From contig NZ_JAVHUY010000013.1 in NCBI RefSeq assembly GCF_031085175.1, forward strand, positions 124,001 to 188,000: a DNA stretch of 64,000 bases, in the 5' to 3' direction. The notes below the pieces were generated by a model, which was not told the origin of the DNA, made no database searches, and saw only the letters and a program-made list of their open reading frames with translations. This document shows positions 32,563 to 40,634 of this stretch, piece by piece (position 1 is the stretch's first letter; the number at the start of each line of letters is the position of its first letter). Source of the stretch: Phytohabitans maris (GTDB lineage: Bacteria > Actinomycetota > Actinomycetes > Mycobacteriales > Micromonosporaceae). The position numbers and the translations under genes are program-made.

Positions 32563-33481
32563 CGAAGCCCTCCCCGGTCAGCGCCACGAACTGCTCCTCC
32601 AGGTCGGCGGCGACGACCGCGAAGCCGCTTACCGGTACGCCGTCGTGCACCAGCGTCGCCACCGCCTTCTCCGGGGCGACCGGACCCAGTACCCCGGTCG
32701 CGCTGTCGCCGTCGTGGGTCACCTCGGTGAGGCCGAGCTCGCGCAGCACCCGGGCGGCGTCGGCCGGCCGGTCGGTCCGCACCCGCGCGCGCGGCGCCGC
32801 CTCGGCCCGCAGGTCCTCCAGTGTGGACTGTGCCACCAGGTTGCCCTGGTGCATGACGCCGACGTGGCTGCACACCTGCTCCACTTCGGACAGCAGGTGG
32901 GTGGAGAGCAGCACGGTCGCGCCCTCGGCGGCCAGCGCACCGATCAGCGAGCGCACCTCGCGGGTGCCCTGCGGGTCGAGGCCGTTGGTCGGCTCGTCCA
33001 GGATCAGCAGGTCGCGCGAGGCGAGCATGGCCGCGGCCAGCGCGAGCCGCTGCCGCATGCCCAGCGAGTACGCCCGGAAGCGCTTGCCGGCCGCCGCGCC
33101 GAGCCCGACCCGGTCGAGCGCCGCCCGGATCCGGGCGTCCGCCGTCGCCGCCCGGGCGGTACGGTCGGCCGCGTCCAGCCGCCGCAGGTTGTCCATCCCG
33201 GACAGGTACGGGTGGAAGCCCGGCCCCTCGACCAGCGCGCCCACCCGGGGCAGCACCGTCGCGGCGCCGCCGGGCATCCGCTCGCCGAGCAGGGCGTGGC
33301 CGCCGGACGTGGGCCGGATCAGGCCGAGGAGCATGCGGATCGTGGTGGTCTTGCCGGAGCCGTTCGGGCCGAGAAACCCGTAGACCGCCCCGCGGGGGAC
33401 CGCCAGGTCGACGGCGTTGACCGCGACCTGGCGTCCGAACCGCTTGGTGAGTCCACAGCTCTCGACCGCGAACGCGGTCAC
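32549..33481 (-). CDS. ABC transporter ATP-binding protein
   Basis: 310 residues, GTG start at 33481. Walker A GPNGSGKTTTIR, signature YSLGMRQRLALAAAM, Walker B LLILDEPTNGLDP and the switch His in LLSTHLLSEVEQ are intact, followed by the DUF4162-like C-terminal extension of drug-exporter ATPases. It pairs with the overlapping permease gene. The 55-bp repeat R lies just upstream of the start. Confidence 0.93.
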   Translation of the reverse strand: MTAFAVESCGLTKRFGRQVAVNAVDLAVPRGAVYGFLGPNGSGKTTTIRMLLGLIRPTSGGHALLGERMPGGAATVLPRVGALVEGPGFHPYLSGMDNLRRLDAADRTARAATADARIRAALDRVGLGAAAGKRFRAYSLGMRQRLALAAAMLASRDLLILDEPTNGLDPQGTREVRSLIGALAAEGATVLLSTHLLSEVEQVCSHVGVMHQGNLVAQSTLEDLRAEAAPRARVRTDRPADAARVLRELGLTEVTHDGDSATGVLGPVAPEKAVATLVHDGVPVSGFAVVAADLEEQFVALTGEGFDVSG

Positions 33482-33491
33482 TGAGCCTGCC

Positions 33492-33546
33492 TTCGTTCGC
33501 GACTGCGGGGCTCGGTCGCTAGCGCTCCCTCACTCCTCGCGCTCAC
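33492..33546. repeat. 55-bp repeat R, copy 2
   Basis: Matches 29617-29671 at 54 of 55 positions in the same orientation. Here it fills the gap between the ATPase start (33481) and the LolA-like gene; the stop codon of the latter (33543-33545) lies inside the repeat edge, so the repeat supplies the present stop. Confidence 0.9.
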
Positions 33547-34643
33547 TTGTGCTCCAGGGCTACCTCGTACAACCTCTCCGGCGCCACCAGGCCGGCGTAG
33601 ACGGTGCCGTCGTCGCTGAGCAGGACGCTGAAGAGCCGGCCGCTGAGCAGGTGACCGCTGCCCCAGGCGCCGCTGACCGGGGTGAGCATGCTGAGCACCT
33701 GGGCCGCCTGGTCGCCCTCCTGCCCGGCCTCGCCGTCTTCGCCACCCTCGACCACGGCGACGGTCGTCCAGCCCTCGCCGACGGTGGTGAAGCCCGCGTC
33801 CTCGGGCGTCTTCGGTGCCGTGTCGGGCTTGGCGGCCTCCGGCAGGCCGGTCGACTCGTCGACCTGCGCGCCGGGCGGCGGGTTGAAGCGGAACTGCGCG
33901 TCGTCCGGCCGGGCGAAGTCGACCTGGGTGAACGCGATCTGGAACGCGGTCTGGTCGCTGCCCTTCGGGAAGACCTCCAGCCGCAGCGGCACGTGCTCGG
34001 CCGCGTCGATCGCGATCCGCACCTCGCCGACGAGCGATGCCTTGTCGCGCGGCGCGAGCACCAGCTCGTACGCGTCGCGCCCGGCGATCGTCGCGGACCG
34101 GCCGACGGTCACCTCGGTCGTCGGATCGACCGCGGCGAGCGCCCGGTCGGCCGCCTCCTGCGGGGTCATCGGCAGGTCGCTGGGGAGCGGGTGGGCCTTG
34201 GTGTCCGCGTCACTGATCGTGCGGTGGACGGCCTTGTTCTCCTTGCTCGACCAGAGCCACAGATCCTTGCCGTTGCGGATCACGTCGGTCTCGCCGAGCG
34301 TGCCCATCAGCGCCACCCGGGTCTTGTCCGGCCCGGAGTACCAGACGCGCAGCTGGTTGGTGTCGGTGAGCAGCGACGTGATGTCGGCCGTGCCGCTGCC
34401 GCCGCCGGCCAGGCTGGGCAGGTTGGGCAGGCCGAGGTCGGCCGACTGCACCACCGTGCCGGAGAGCCCGTCGAGCCGTGCCGTCTGCAGGTCGACCAGA
34501 AGCTGCTGCGCCGTCCGCGGGGGCAGGCTGGGCTCGGCTGTGGCGGCGAGCGTGCCGACGGCGGCCCCTCCGCCGACCACCACCGCGACGGCCGCCGCTG
34601 GCACCAACCAGCGGAGCGCGGGTCGGGAGTTCATTACTGGCAT
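33543..34643 (-). CDS. exported LolA-like / sigma-regulatory lipoprotein-type protein
   Basis: 366 residues from the ATG at 34643 (GGAGGTGCGAAAC upstream); a second ATG nine bases later is possible. A signal/anchor (WLVPAAAVAVVVGGGAAVG) is followed by a LolA-like beta-barrel half: LSGTVVQSADLGLP, LRVWYSGPDKTRVAL, DLWLWSSKENKAVH, RDAYELVLAPRD, VPLRLEVFPKG. Such proteins occur in actinobacteria beside two-component systems and may carry lipids or sense the envelope. Divergent from the response regulator gene, with a 97-nt spacer; upstream of the ABC exporter on the same strand. Confidence 0.75.
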   Translation of the reverse strand: MPVMNSRPALRWLVPAAAVAVVVGGGAAVGTLAATAEPSLPPRTAQQLLVDLQTARLDGLSGTVVQSADLGLPNLPSLAGGGSGTADITSLLTDTNQLRVWYSGPDKTRVALMGTLGETDVIRNGKDLWLWSSKENKAVHRTISDADTKAHPLPSDLPMTPQEAADRALAAVDPTTEVTVGRSATIAGRDAYELVLAPRDKASLVGEVRIAIDAAEHVPLRLEVFPKGSDQTAFQIAFTQVDFARPDDAQFRFNPPPGAQVDESTGLPEAAKPDTAPKTPEDAGFTTVGEGWTTVAVVEGGEDGEAGQEGDQAAQVLSMLTPVSGAWGSGHLLSGRLFSVLLSDDGTVYAGLVAPERLYEVALEHK

Positions 34644-34740
34644 GTTTCGCACCTCCTGGCACTCATCGTGCGCAACCGGCCCTGTGAGAGCGCTGAGAGT
34701 GCCTGTGGCCTCACTCAGCAAGGATGGCACGCTTGGTGGC

Positions 34741-35397
34741 GTGCGGTTGCTGGTGGTGGAGGACGAGGCGCGGCTGGCGACTGCCCTGCAGCGCGGGCTC
34801 CAGGGCGAGGGCTTCGCGGTCGACGTGGCCGGCGACGGCCCGACCGGGCTGGAGATGGCCCGCCACGGCGGGTACGACGCGATGATCCTCGACGTGATGC
34901 TGCCGGGTTTGTCCGGCTACCGGGTGGTCCGCCAGCTCCGCGCCGAGGAGCACTGGCTGCCGGTCCTCATGCTCTCCGCCAAGGACGGCGAGTACGACCA
35001 GGCCGACGGCCTCGACTGCGGCGCCGACGACTACCTGACCAAGCCCTTCTCCTACGTGGTGCTGCTGGCCCGCCTCCGCGCGCTGCTGCGCCGGGGTGCG
35101 CCGCAGCGCCCCACCGTGCTCACCGTCGGCGCGCTCCGCCTCGACCCGGCCGAGCGGCGGGTCACCCTCGACGGGGTCGAGATCACGCTCACCGCCCGGG
35201 AGTTCGCGCTTCTGGAGTACCTGATGCGCCGCTCCGGCGAGGTGGTCTCCAAGACCGAGCTGCTCGACCACGTCTGGGACGCCAGCATCGAGACCGCGCC
35301 GAACGCGGTGGAGGTCTACGTCGGGTACCTGCGCCGCAAGCTCGGCCGCGACGTCCTGGAGACGGTCCGCGGCGCGGGATACCGTCTGTCGGCATGA
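34741..35397 (+). CDS. OmpR-family response regulator
   Basis: 218 residues from the GTG at 34741. The receiver domain has acidic VVEDEARL, phospho-acceptor Asp in AMILDVMLPGLSGY and the Lys of YLTKPFSYVVLLARL; the C-terminal winged helix shows LTAREFALLEYLMRRSGEVV and the usual ending TVRGAGYRLSA. Overlaps the sensor kinase gene (ATGA). The divergent LolA-like gene and ABC exporter are probable targets. Confidence 0.95.
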   Translation: MRLLVVEDEARLATALQRGLQGEGFAVDVAGDGPTGLEMARHGGYDAMILDVMLPGLSGYRVVRQLRAEEHWLPVLMLSAKDGEYDQADGLDCGADDYLTKPFSYVVLLARLRALLRRGAPQRPTVLTVGALRLDPAERRVTLDGVEITLTAREFALLEYLMRRSGEVVSKTELLDHVWDASIETAPNAVEVYVGYLRRKLGRDVLETVRGAGYRLSA

Positions 35398-36758
35398 GAA
35401 TGCGCTGGTGGCGCCGGATCAGCCTGCGTGCTCGGCTGATGTTCATCGGCGTCGCCGGGCTGGCCGGCGGGCTCGCGGTCGGCGGCGTCGTGATGGTGTA
35501 CGCGCTCGGCCTGGCCCTCCAGTCGACCGCGGACAGCGAGGCCCGGCAGAGCGCCGAGGGCGTGGCCGCGATGGTCGAGGCCAACCAGGCGCCCCAGCCG
35601 CTGCCGGTGATCGGCGACGTACGGGTGCAGGTGGTCGACGACCAGCACCGGGTCCTGGCCGCCTCGATCGACGCCGACCGGCTGGTGCCGGTGCTCTTCC
35701 CGGAGGAGATGCCACGGGCCCGCGCGGGGGAGAGCCTCTACATCCCCGGTGACCGGCTCGGCATCCGCGGGCCGGTGCGGGTGGTCGCCGAGCCGGCCGG
35801 CACGGATACGGTGCTCGTGGCCAAATCGATGGCCGACCTCGCGCAGAGCGTGCGGCTGCTGCGCAACATCCTGCTGATCGCGTTCCCGCTGCTGCTGGTC
35901 GCGCTCGCGGCGGTGGCCTGGCGGGTGGTCGGGCTCACGCTGCGGCCGGTGGAGGCGCTGCGCACCGGGGCCGAGGAGATCACCGGCGGCGCCCGCCCCG
36001 GCCAGCTGCCGCTGCCCGACTCGCACGACGAGATCCACCGGCTGGCGGTCACGCTCAACGGCATGCTCGACCGGCTGGAGGCGGCCCGGGCCCGGCAGCG
36101 GGCGTTCGTGGCGGACGCGGCGCACGAGCTGCGCAGCCCGCTGACCAACATGCGTACCCAACTCGAGGTGGCCCAGCGGCTGGGGGAGCGCACCGACTGG
36201 CCGGCGGTCGCCGACGACCTGCTGCTCGACACCGAGCGGCTCAGCCGCCTCGTCGACGACCTGCTGCTGCTCGCCCGGGCCGACGACGCCGGTACCCGGG
36301 CGCTGCGCAGCGTACCGGTGGAGCTGGGCGAGCTGGTCACCTCGCTGGCCGAGCGCTACCCGTCGCCCCCGGTCACCGCCGCCGTCGCCGAGGATCCACT
36401 GTGGACCAACGGGGAGCCGGAGGCGCTCGCCCGGGTGGTCGCCAACCTGGTCGACAACGCCGTCCGCCATACCCGCAGCACCGTACGCGTGGAGGTGAGC
36501 CGCGACGGCCCGTACCAGCTCGTGACCGTGACGGACGACGGGCCGGGCATCCCGGTCGCCGACCGCCAGCGGGTCTTCGACCGCTTCACCCGCCTCGACG
36601 ACGCGCGGGCCCGCGACGCCGGCGGCGCCGGTCTGGGGCTGGCGATCGTGCGCGAGCTCACCCGCCGGCACGGCGGCACGGTCCGGCTCGCGGACGCGAG
36701 CCCCGGTCCCGGCCTGCGCGCGGAGATCCGCCTGCCCGCGGCGCCCTGCCCCGACTAG
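35394..36758 (+). CDS. sensor histidine kinase
   Basis: 454 residues. Two membrane segments (about 17-40 and 160-185) flank an extracytoplasmic sensor region; then a HAMP domain, the H-box VADAAHELRSPLTNMRT, N-box NLVDNAVRHTRS, G boxes DDGPGIPVADRQRVF and GGAGLGLAIVREL. Complete membrane kinase for the preceding response regulator; envelope-related stimulus is likely given the LolA-like and ABC genes. The hairpin repeat H lies directly after the stop. Confidence 0.95.
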   Translation: MRMRWWRRISLRARLMFIGVAGLAGGLAVGGVVMVYALGLALQSTADSEARQSAEGVAAMVEANQAPQPLPVIGDVRVQVVDDQHRVLAASIDADRLVPVLFPEEMPRARAGESLYIPGDRLGIRGPVRVVAEPAGTDTVLVAKSMADLAQSVRLLRNILLIAFPLLLVALAAVAWRVVGLTLRPVEALRTGAEEITGGARPGQLPLPDSHDEIHRLAVTLNGMLDRLEAARARQRAFVADAAHELRSPLTNMRTQLEVAQRLGERTDWPAVADDLLLDTERLSRLVDDLLLLARADDAGTRALRSVPVELGELVTSLAERYPSPPVTAAVAEDPLWTNGEPEALARVVANLVDNAVRHTRSTVRVEVSRDGPYQLVTVTDDGPGIPVADRQRVFDRFTRLDDARARDAGGAGLGLAIVRELTRRHGGTVRLADASPGPGLRAEIRLPAAPCPD

Positions 36759-36764
36759 AAAGCT

Positions 36765-36818
36765 GTGATCGAAGCTCCTTTCAAGTAGTTAGAACGACTT
36801 GAAAGGAGCTTCGATCAC
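36765..36818. repeat. 54-nt hairpin repeat H, copy 2 (convergent-gene junction)
   Basis: A perfect 22-bp stem: the left arm begins GTGATCGAAGCTCCTTTC and the right arm is its exact complement, around a 10-nt loop AGTTAGAACG. It lies 6 nt after the kinase stop and 1 nt before the convergent TPR gene end. It shares length, ends and the TAGAACGACTTGAA core with 28029-28082. Confidence 0.9.
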
Positions 36819-36819
36819 T

Positions 36820-38235
36820 TTAGCCCGTGCGGGTGGTGCAGACCGGCTTGGCGCGGCCGAGGTTGTTGCCGGGGTAGACCACGGCGATCTCGAAGCAGAA
36901 GTCGCTGTCCTGGTCGAGGCCGTGCACGACGTAGGTGGTGCTGCCCGCGGGCAGGTCTTCGAACGGGCGCTGCTGCTGCCCCTTCGGCGCGCCGGAGACG
37001 CGCACCTTGCCCTGCGCGCCCAGCGGGTAGGCCCAGCGCAACGTGATGCTCTCCCCGCCGTCGTCGAGCGTCACCCGGCTGGGTGGGGTGCCGGGGCGGG
37101 CGCGGGCCGGGCCGGTGGGGCTGGCCGGCGGCCTGCTCGCGGGCGGCGCGCTGGTCTGCGGTGCGGTGGTGGCCGGGGGCGGTGGCCAGCTCGCGGCCGG
37201 CGGGGCGGTCTCCTCGGGGTCCTGGCCCCGGTCGACCGCGGCGAGCCCGACCACGACCGCGACCGCGCCGATCACGGCGGCGACCAGTGCCCCGGTGACC
37301 AGCGGCGCGGGCCCGCGCCGGCGGCGGCGCTGGCGGGGCACGTGCACGGGCAGCCGGGCGGAGGTCTCGTCCGGGCGCCAGGTCTCGGCGACGTCCGGCG
37401 GCACCGGCGACTGCGGGCGGTGCGGCGGCGCCTCCCCCTGCGCCGGGGGCAGGTCGAGCGGCGAGCCGTCGACGTCCTGGAGGCCGGGGTACGCCTCGTC
37501 GTCGGTCGGCGCGGTCGGCAGGGCGGGGCCGCCGCAGTTGTGGTGCGGGTTGGCCGGGGCGCGGGAGAGCGCGGCGATCTGGGCGACCAGCGGGTCGTCG
37601 GGCTCGAGGTAGGCCCGGGTCAGCTCGCGGGCGTGCGCGAGGTGCTGGTGTGCCTCGGTGAAGTGGCCGCAGTCGCGCTCCATCGCGCCGAGCCGGGCCA
37701 GCATGCGGATGCCGGCGGGGTGGGCGTCCCCGTACGCCTCGCGGGTCATGTCCCACGCCTCGGCCAGCCGGGCCCGGGCGACGTCGCACTCGCCCCGCGC
37801 ATACTCCACTGTGGCCAGATCGGCGTGCGCGGCCAGCACCTGCGGCGACTCCGGCCCCTCCAGCGCGGTGAGCCCCTCGATCACCACCGCGTACAGAGCG
37901 GCGGAGTCGGCCTGGTTGCCGGTGCGGTGCAGCACGGCGGCGAGCGTGGCGGCGGCCCGGATCGTGCGCTCGTCGGAGGGGCCGTAGAGCCGGCTCTCCG
38001 CCTCGTACGCGAACGCGGCCCAGGCCCGCGCCGAGTGCGGCTCGCCCAACCGCACCAGCACGCGCGAGTGGAGGCTGGCGGCCTCGGCGAGAGCGGACGA
38101 CGCATTGCCCGGATCGGTGTCCGCGGCCGCGAGCGCGTCGCCGAGCAGCGACTGCGCCGCGGAGAGGTCGCCCGCCTCGAAGAGGTCGTACGCCCGCGCG
38201 GTCACTTCGGCCAGCCCTGTAGACATCTGCCTCAT
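36820..38235 (-). CDS. TPR-repeat membrane protein with C-terminal fibronectin-III-like domain
   Basis: 471 residues. The N-terminal half holds tetratricopeptide-type helices (AYDLFEAGDLSAAQSLLGDAL, LADLATVEYARGECDVARAR-like, GHFTEAHQHLAHARELTRAY parts). A basic stretch precedes one membrane span (PLVTGALVAAVIGAVAVVVG), then a Pro/Ala linker and a beta-sandwich domain (ITLRWAYPLGAQGKVRVSG, STTYVVHGLDQDSDFCFEI) like FN3. Inside-TPR, outside-FN3 topology fits a scaffold or signalling protein. Substrate or partner unknown. Confidence 0.7.
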   Translation of the reverse strand: MRQMSTGLAEVTARAYDLFEAGDLSAAQSLLGDALAAADTDPGNASSALAEAASLHSRVLVRLGEPHSARAWAAFAYEAESRLYGPSDERTIRAAATLAAVLHRTGNQADSAALYAVVIEGLTALEGPESPQVLAAHADLATVEYARGECDVARARLAEAWDMTREAYGDAHPAGIRMLARLGAMERDCGHFTEAHQHLAHARELTRAYLEPDDPLVAQIAALSRAPANPHHNCGGPALPTAPTDDEAYPGLQDVDGSPLDLPPAQGEAPPHRPQSPVPPDVAETWRPDETSARLPVHVPRQRRRRRGPAPLVTGALVAAVIGAVAVVVGLAAVDRGQDPEETAPPAASWPPPPATTAPQTSAPPASRPPASPTGPARARPGTPPSRVTLDDGGESITLRWAYPLGAQGKVRVSGAPKGQQQRPFEDLPAGSTTYVVHGLDQDSDFCFEIAVVYPGNNLGRAKPVCTTRTG

Positions 38236-38254
38236 CGTGCTGGACCGGCCACGA

Positions 38255-38719
38255 TCAGTACAAGGCCCTGCCCGGATCGAGATGGTCCAACATCGCCTCG
38301 CTGATCTGCCGCAGCTGGGCCGCCTGCTCCGGCGTCAGCTGGTCGAAAAGGTGCGTGCGCACACCCTCGACATGCCCGTGCGCGGCCTCTGCCAGCACCT
38401 GGAAGCCCTGGTCGGTCAGGACCGCCAGCTGGCCGCGGCGGTCGGTGGGGCAGTCCTCGCGCCGTACCCACCCGTACTCCTCCAAGCGCGCGACCGCGTG
38501 TGAAAGCCGGCTACGCGACGACAGTGTGGCTTCGGCCAGATCACTCATCCGCAGCATGCGCTGCGGTGCCTCGGAGAGGCGGACCAGTATCTCGTAGTAC
38601 GCGTGCGGCATCCCGGCGTCGCGCTGCAGCTCGCGGTCGAGCCGGTCCCACAGCGCCCGGGAGGCGTGCAGGAACGCGCGCCAGGTGCGCTGCTCCTCCT
38701 CGTCCAGCCACCTGGTCAT
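38255..38719 (-). CDS. MarR family transcriptional regulator
   Basis: 154 residues. The winged helix is seen in MLRMSDLAEATLSSRSRLSHAV and REDCPTDRRGQLAVLTDQG (wing DxR pattern). Repressor of a divergent gene is the usual MarR logic; the divergent neighbour is a VOC-family dioxygenase-like protein only 41 nt away, and the spacer holds a TTGA-N4-TCAA palindrome. Confidence 0.92.
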   Translation of the reverse strand: MTRWLDEEEQRTWRAFLHASRALWDRLDRELQRDAGMPHAYYEILVRLSEAPQRMLRMSDLAEATLSSRSRLSHAVARLEEYGWVRREDCPTDRRGQLAVLTDQGFQVLAEAAHGHVEGVRTHLFDQLTPEQAAQLRQISEAMLDHLDPGRALY

Positions 38720-38726
38720 AGACTTG

Positions 38727-38738
38727 TTGAGCTTTCAA
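38727..38738. promoter_or_regulatory. candidate MarR operator
   Basis: TTGA-GCTT-TCAA lies in the 41-nt gap between divergent MarR and VOC starts, an ideal place to control both. Such TTGA/TCAA dyads are typical MarR sites. Confidence 0.5.
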
Positions 38739-38760
38739 TCATCGGCGTACCGTGCTTGTC

Positions 38761-39282
38761 ATGGGTGTACATCGGCTCAACCATGCCGTCCTCTTCGTCC
38801 GCGACGTCAACCGTAGCGTCGCCTTCTACCGTGACGTCCTGGGCTTCCGACCGATCGCGATGACCCCGGACGGCTTCCAGGGCGCCGCCTTCCTGCAGGC
38901 CCCCGACTCCACCAACGACCACGACCTCGGCCTCTTCGAGATCGGTGACGGCGCCGGACCCTCGCCCGCCGGCCGGAGCACGGTCGGCCTCTACCACCTC
39001 GCCTGGGAGGTCGACACGCTCGACGAGCTCGAGCGCATCGCCGGCAAGCTGGTCGAGGCCGGCGCGCTGGTCGGCACCTCCGACCACGGGACCACGAAGA
39101 GTCTCTATGGCAAAGATCCGGACGGTCTGGAGTTCGAGGTCGTCTGGCTGATCCCGGCCGACCTGCTGGACCCGGCCGCCCTGGAGGCCCGCAAGCGGAT
39201 CCGCCCGCTGGACATCGCGCGGGAGAAGCAGCGCTACGGTCCCACCACCCGAGGCGGCGTGGGAATCTCCGTTTCCGCGTAA
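38761..39282 (+). CDS. VOC-family (glyoxalase/extradiol dioxygenase-like) protein
   Basis: 173 residues from the ATG at 38761. LNHAVLFVRDVNRSVAFYRD, LYHLAWEVDTLDELER and DPDGLEFEVVW are paired betaalphabetabetabeta modules with metal ligands His and Glu. Resembles CatE/catechol-2,3-dioxygenase-like enzymes. Divergently transcribed with a MarR repressor, so likely induced by an aromatic or reactive compound. Confidence 0.9.
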   Translation: MGVHRLNHAVLFVRDVNRSVAFYRDVLGFRPIAMTPDGFQGAAFLQAPDSTNDHDLGLFEIGDGAGPSPAGRSTVGLYHLAWEVDTLDELERIAGKLVEAGALVGTSDHGTTKSLYGKDPDGLEFEVVWLIPADLLDPAALEARKRIRPLDIAREKQRYGPTTRGGVGISVSA

Positions 39283-39292
39283 CTTATCTGGC

Positions 39293-40162
39293 ATGAGCGC
39301 GATCGCCGGGGCCGTCCGGGAGCTGCTGGTGCGCTACCTCGACGCCTGGACCCCGGGCGCGCTGCACGGCGCGCGGGGCGCCACGTTCGCGTACGGCTGG
39401 GCCACCGCCCCCGACGAGCCGACCGCCGAGGCGGCGCTGCGGGTGTTCGCCGAGTTTGCCGACCGGCTCCGCGGCCGCCGGCTGGCGGTGGTGCTCGTGG
39501 GGCCGGCCCCCGGCCCGCTCGGTGCCCGGCTGGACGCGGTGCAGGCCGAGTTGGGCACGCCACCCGAGCTGAGCGTCCACCCCGTCGACGGCCCGCTCGA
39601 CGACCGGCTGCCCGCCGCGCTCAAGGCCGCGGGCGCCGCCGGCGCCCCGCTGCTGGCCTTCCTGGACGGCGCCGGGCCCGCGTCACTGGCCGCCGCCGGC
39701 ACCGGCAAGCCCGCCGAGGTCCTGCTCGTCTCGGGTACGGGTGAGCTGCCGGCCCCGCCCATGCCGCTGACCGCCCATGTGGAGCTGGTAAACACCTCGG
39801 ACGCCCGCCTGGTCACCTTCGCGACGGCGGCCGGCAAGGGGCTGGAGGCGTTCAAGAACGCGCTCTGGGCCGTCGACGAGTACGCCGGCGTCCGCTACCG
39901 CGACCCGCGCGACCCCGAGGGCCACCTGCTGGACATCTCGCTCAGCCCACACCCGGGCCCGCTACGCCGCGAGCTCCTGGCCCACCTGGCCACGGCCGGC
40001 CCGCGGACGGTGACGCAGCTGCGCCAGTTCACACTGACCCAGACCGTGTACCGCGCCACGGACACGGTCCGCGTCCTGACCGCCCTGCTGGCGGCCGGCA
40101 CCGTGACCCGCACCCCAGACCGCGGCCGCCTCGGCGGCGACGTCCTCATCACCCTGCCCTAA
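39293..40162 (+). CDS. hypothetical protein with possible C-terminal winged helix
   Basis: 289 residues, 10 nt after the VOC gene. The N-terminal two-thirds show alternating alpha/beta segments (RLAVVLVGPAPGPLGARL, APLLAFLDGAGPAS, AEVLLVSGTGELP, RLVTFATAAG) like a Rossmann-type fold; the C-terminal part (LRRELLAHLATAGPRTVTQL, ATDTVRVLTALLAAG) looks like a winged helix. I noticed resemblance in layout to three-Cys-motif partner proteins, but the catalytic evidence is lacking. Function unknown. Confidence 0.6.
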   Translation: MSAIAGAVRELLVRYLDAWTPGALHGARGATFAYGWATAPDEPTAEAALRVFAEFADRLRGRRLAVVLVGPAPGPLGARLDAVQAELGTPPELSVHPVDGPLDDRLPAALKAAGAAGAPLLAFLDGAGPASLAAAGTGKPAEVLLVSGTGELPAPPMPLTAHVELVNTSDARLVTFATAAGKGLEAFKNALWAVDEYAGVRYRDPRDPEGHLLDISLSPHPGPLRRELLAHLATAGPRTVTQLRQFTLTQTVYRATDTVRVLTALLAAGTVTRTPDRGRLGGDVLITLP

Positions 40163-40171
40163 CGACCGCCC

Positions 40172-40627
40172 TCAGCGGGGCTCCCAGGCGTCCGGGCGGG
40201 TGGTGAGCTTGCGGACGTGGGCCGGCATCCTGCCGCTCACCATCTCGGCGAGGCTGACCTCGTCGACCACGTCGCGGACCGCGGCCCGCACCGCCACCCA
40301 GAGCCGCGGCAGGTTTTCCGCCGCTCCCTCGTACCTGGTCTCCTCCGGGCGCAGCCCACGCACGCCGGCGAGAGGGCCGTCGACCGCCCGCAGGATCGAG
40401 CCGATGGTGATCTCGCGGGGTGGGTGGGCCAGCGTGTATCCGCCCTCGGCGCCCCGCTGGGCCCGCACGATCGCGGCGCGGCGCAGGTCGGCCAGGACCG
40501 CCTCGAGGAACTTGCGCGGCATGTCCTGTTCGTGCGCGATCGCCTGCGCGGACATGAGTGACGGGTACGCGGCGGCCAGGCTGAGCGCGGCGCGCACCGC
40601 GTAGTCACCGCGGGCCGAGATCTGCAC
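40172..40627 (-). CDS. Rrf2 family transcriptional regulator (cysteine-free)
   Basis: 151 residues, GTG start. ISARGDYAVRAALSLAAAY, PRKFLEAVLADLRRAAIV and GGYTLAHPPREITIGSILRA are typical for Rrf2. The protein contains no cysteine, so it cannot hold the [Fe-S] cluster of IscR/NsrR in the usual way and must sense something else (for example like CymR). It is convergent with the preceding hypothetical gene. Target unknown. Confidence 0.9.
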   Translation of the reverse strand: MQISARGDYAVRAALSLAAAYPSLMSAQAIAHEQDMPRKFLEAVLADLRRAAIVRAQRGAEGGYTLAHPPREITIGSILRAVDGPLAGVRGLRPEETRYEGAAENLPRLWVAVRAAVRDVVDEVSLAEMVSGRMPAHVRKLTTRPDAWEPR

Positions 40628-40634
40628 GCCTACA

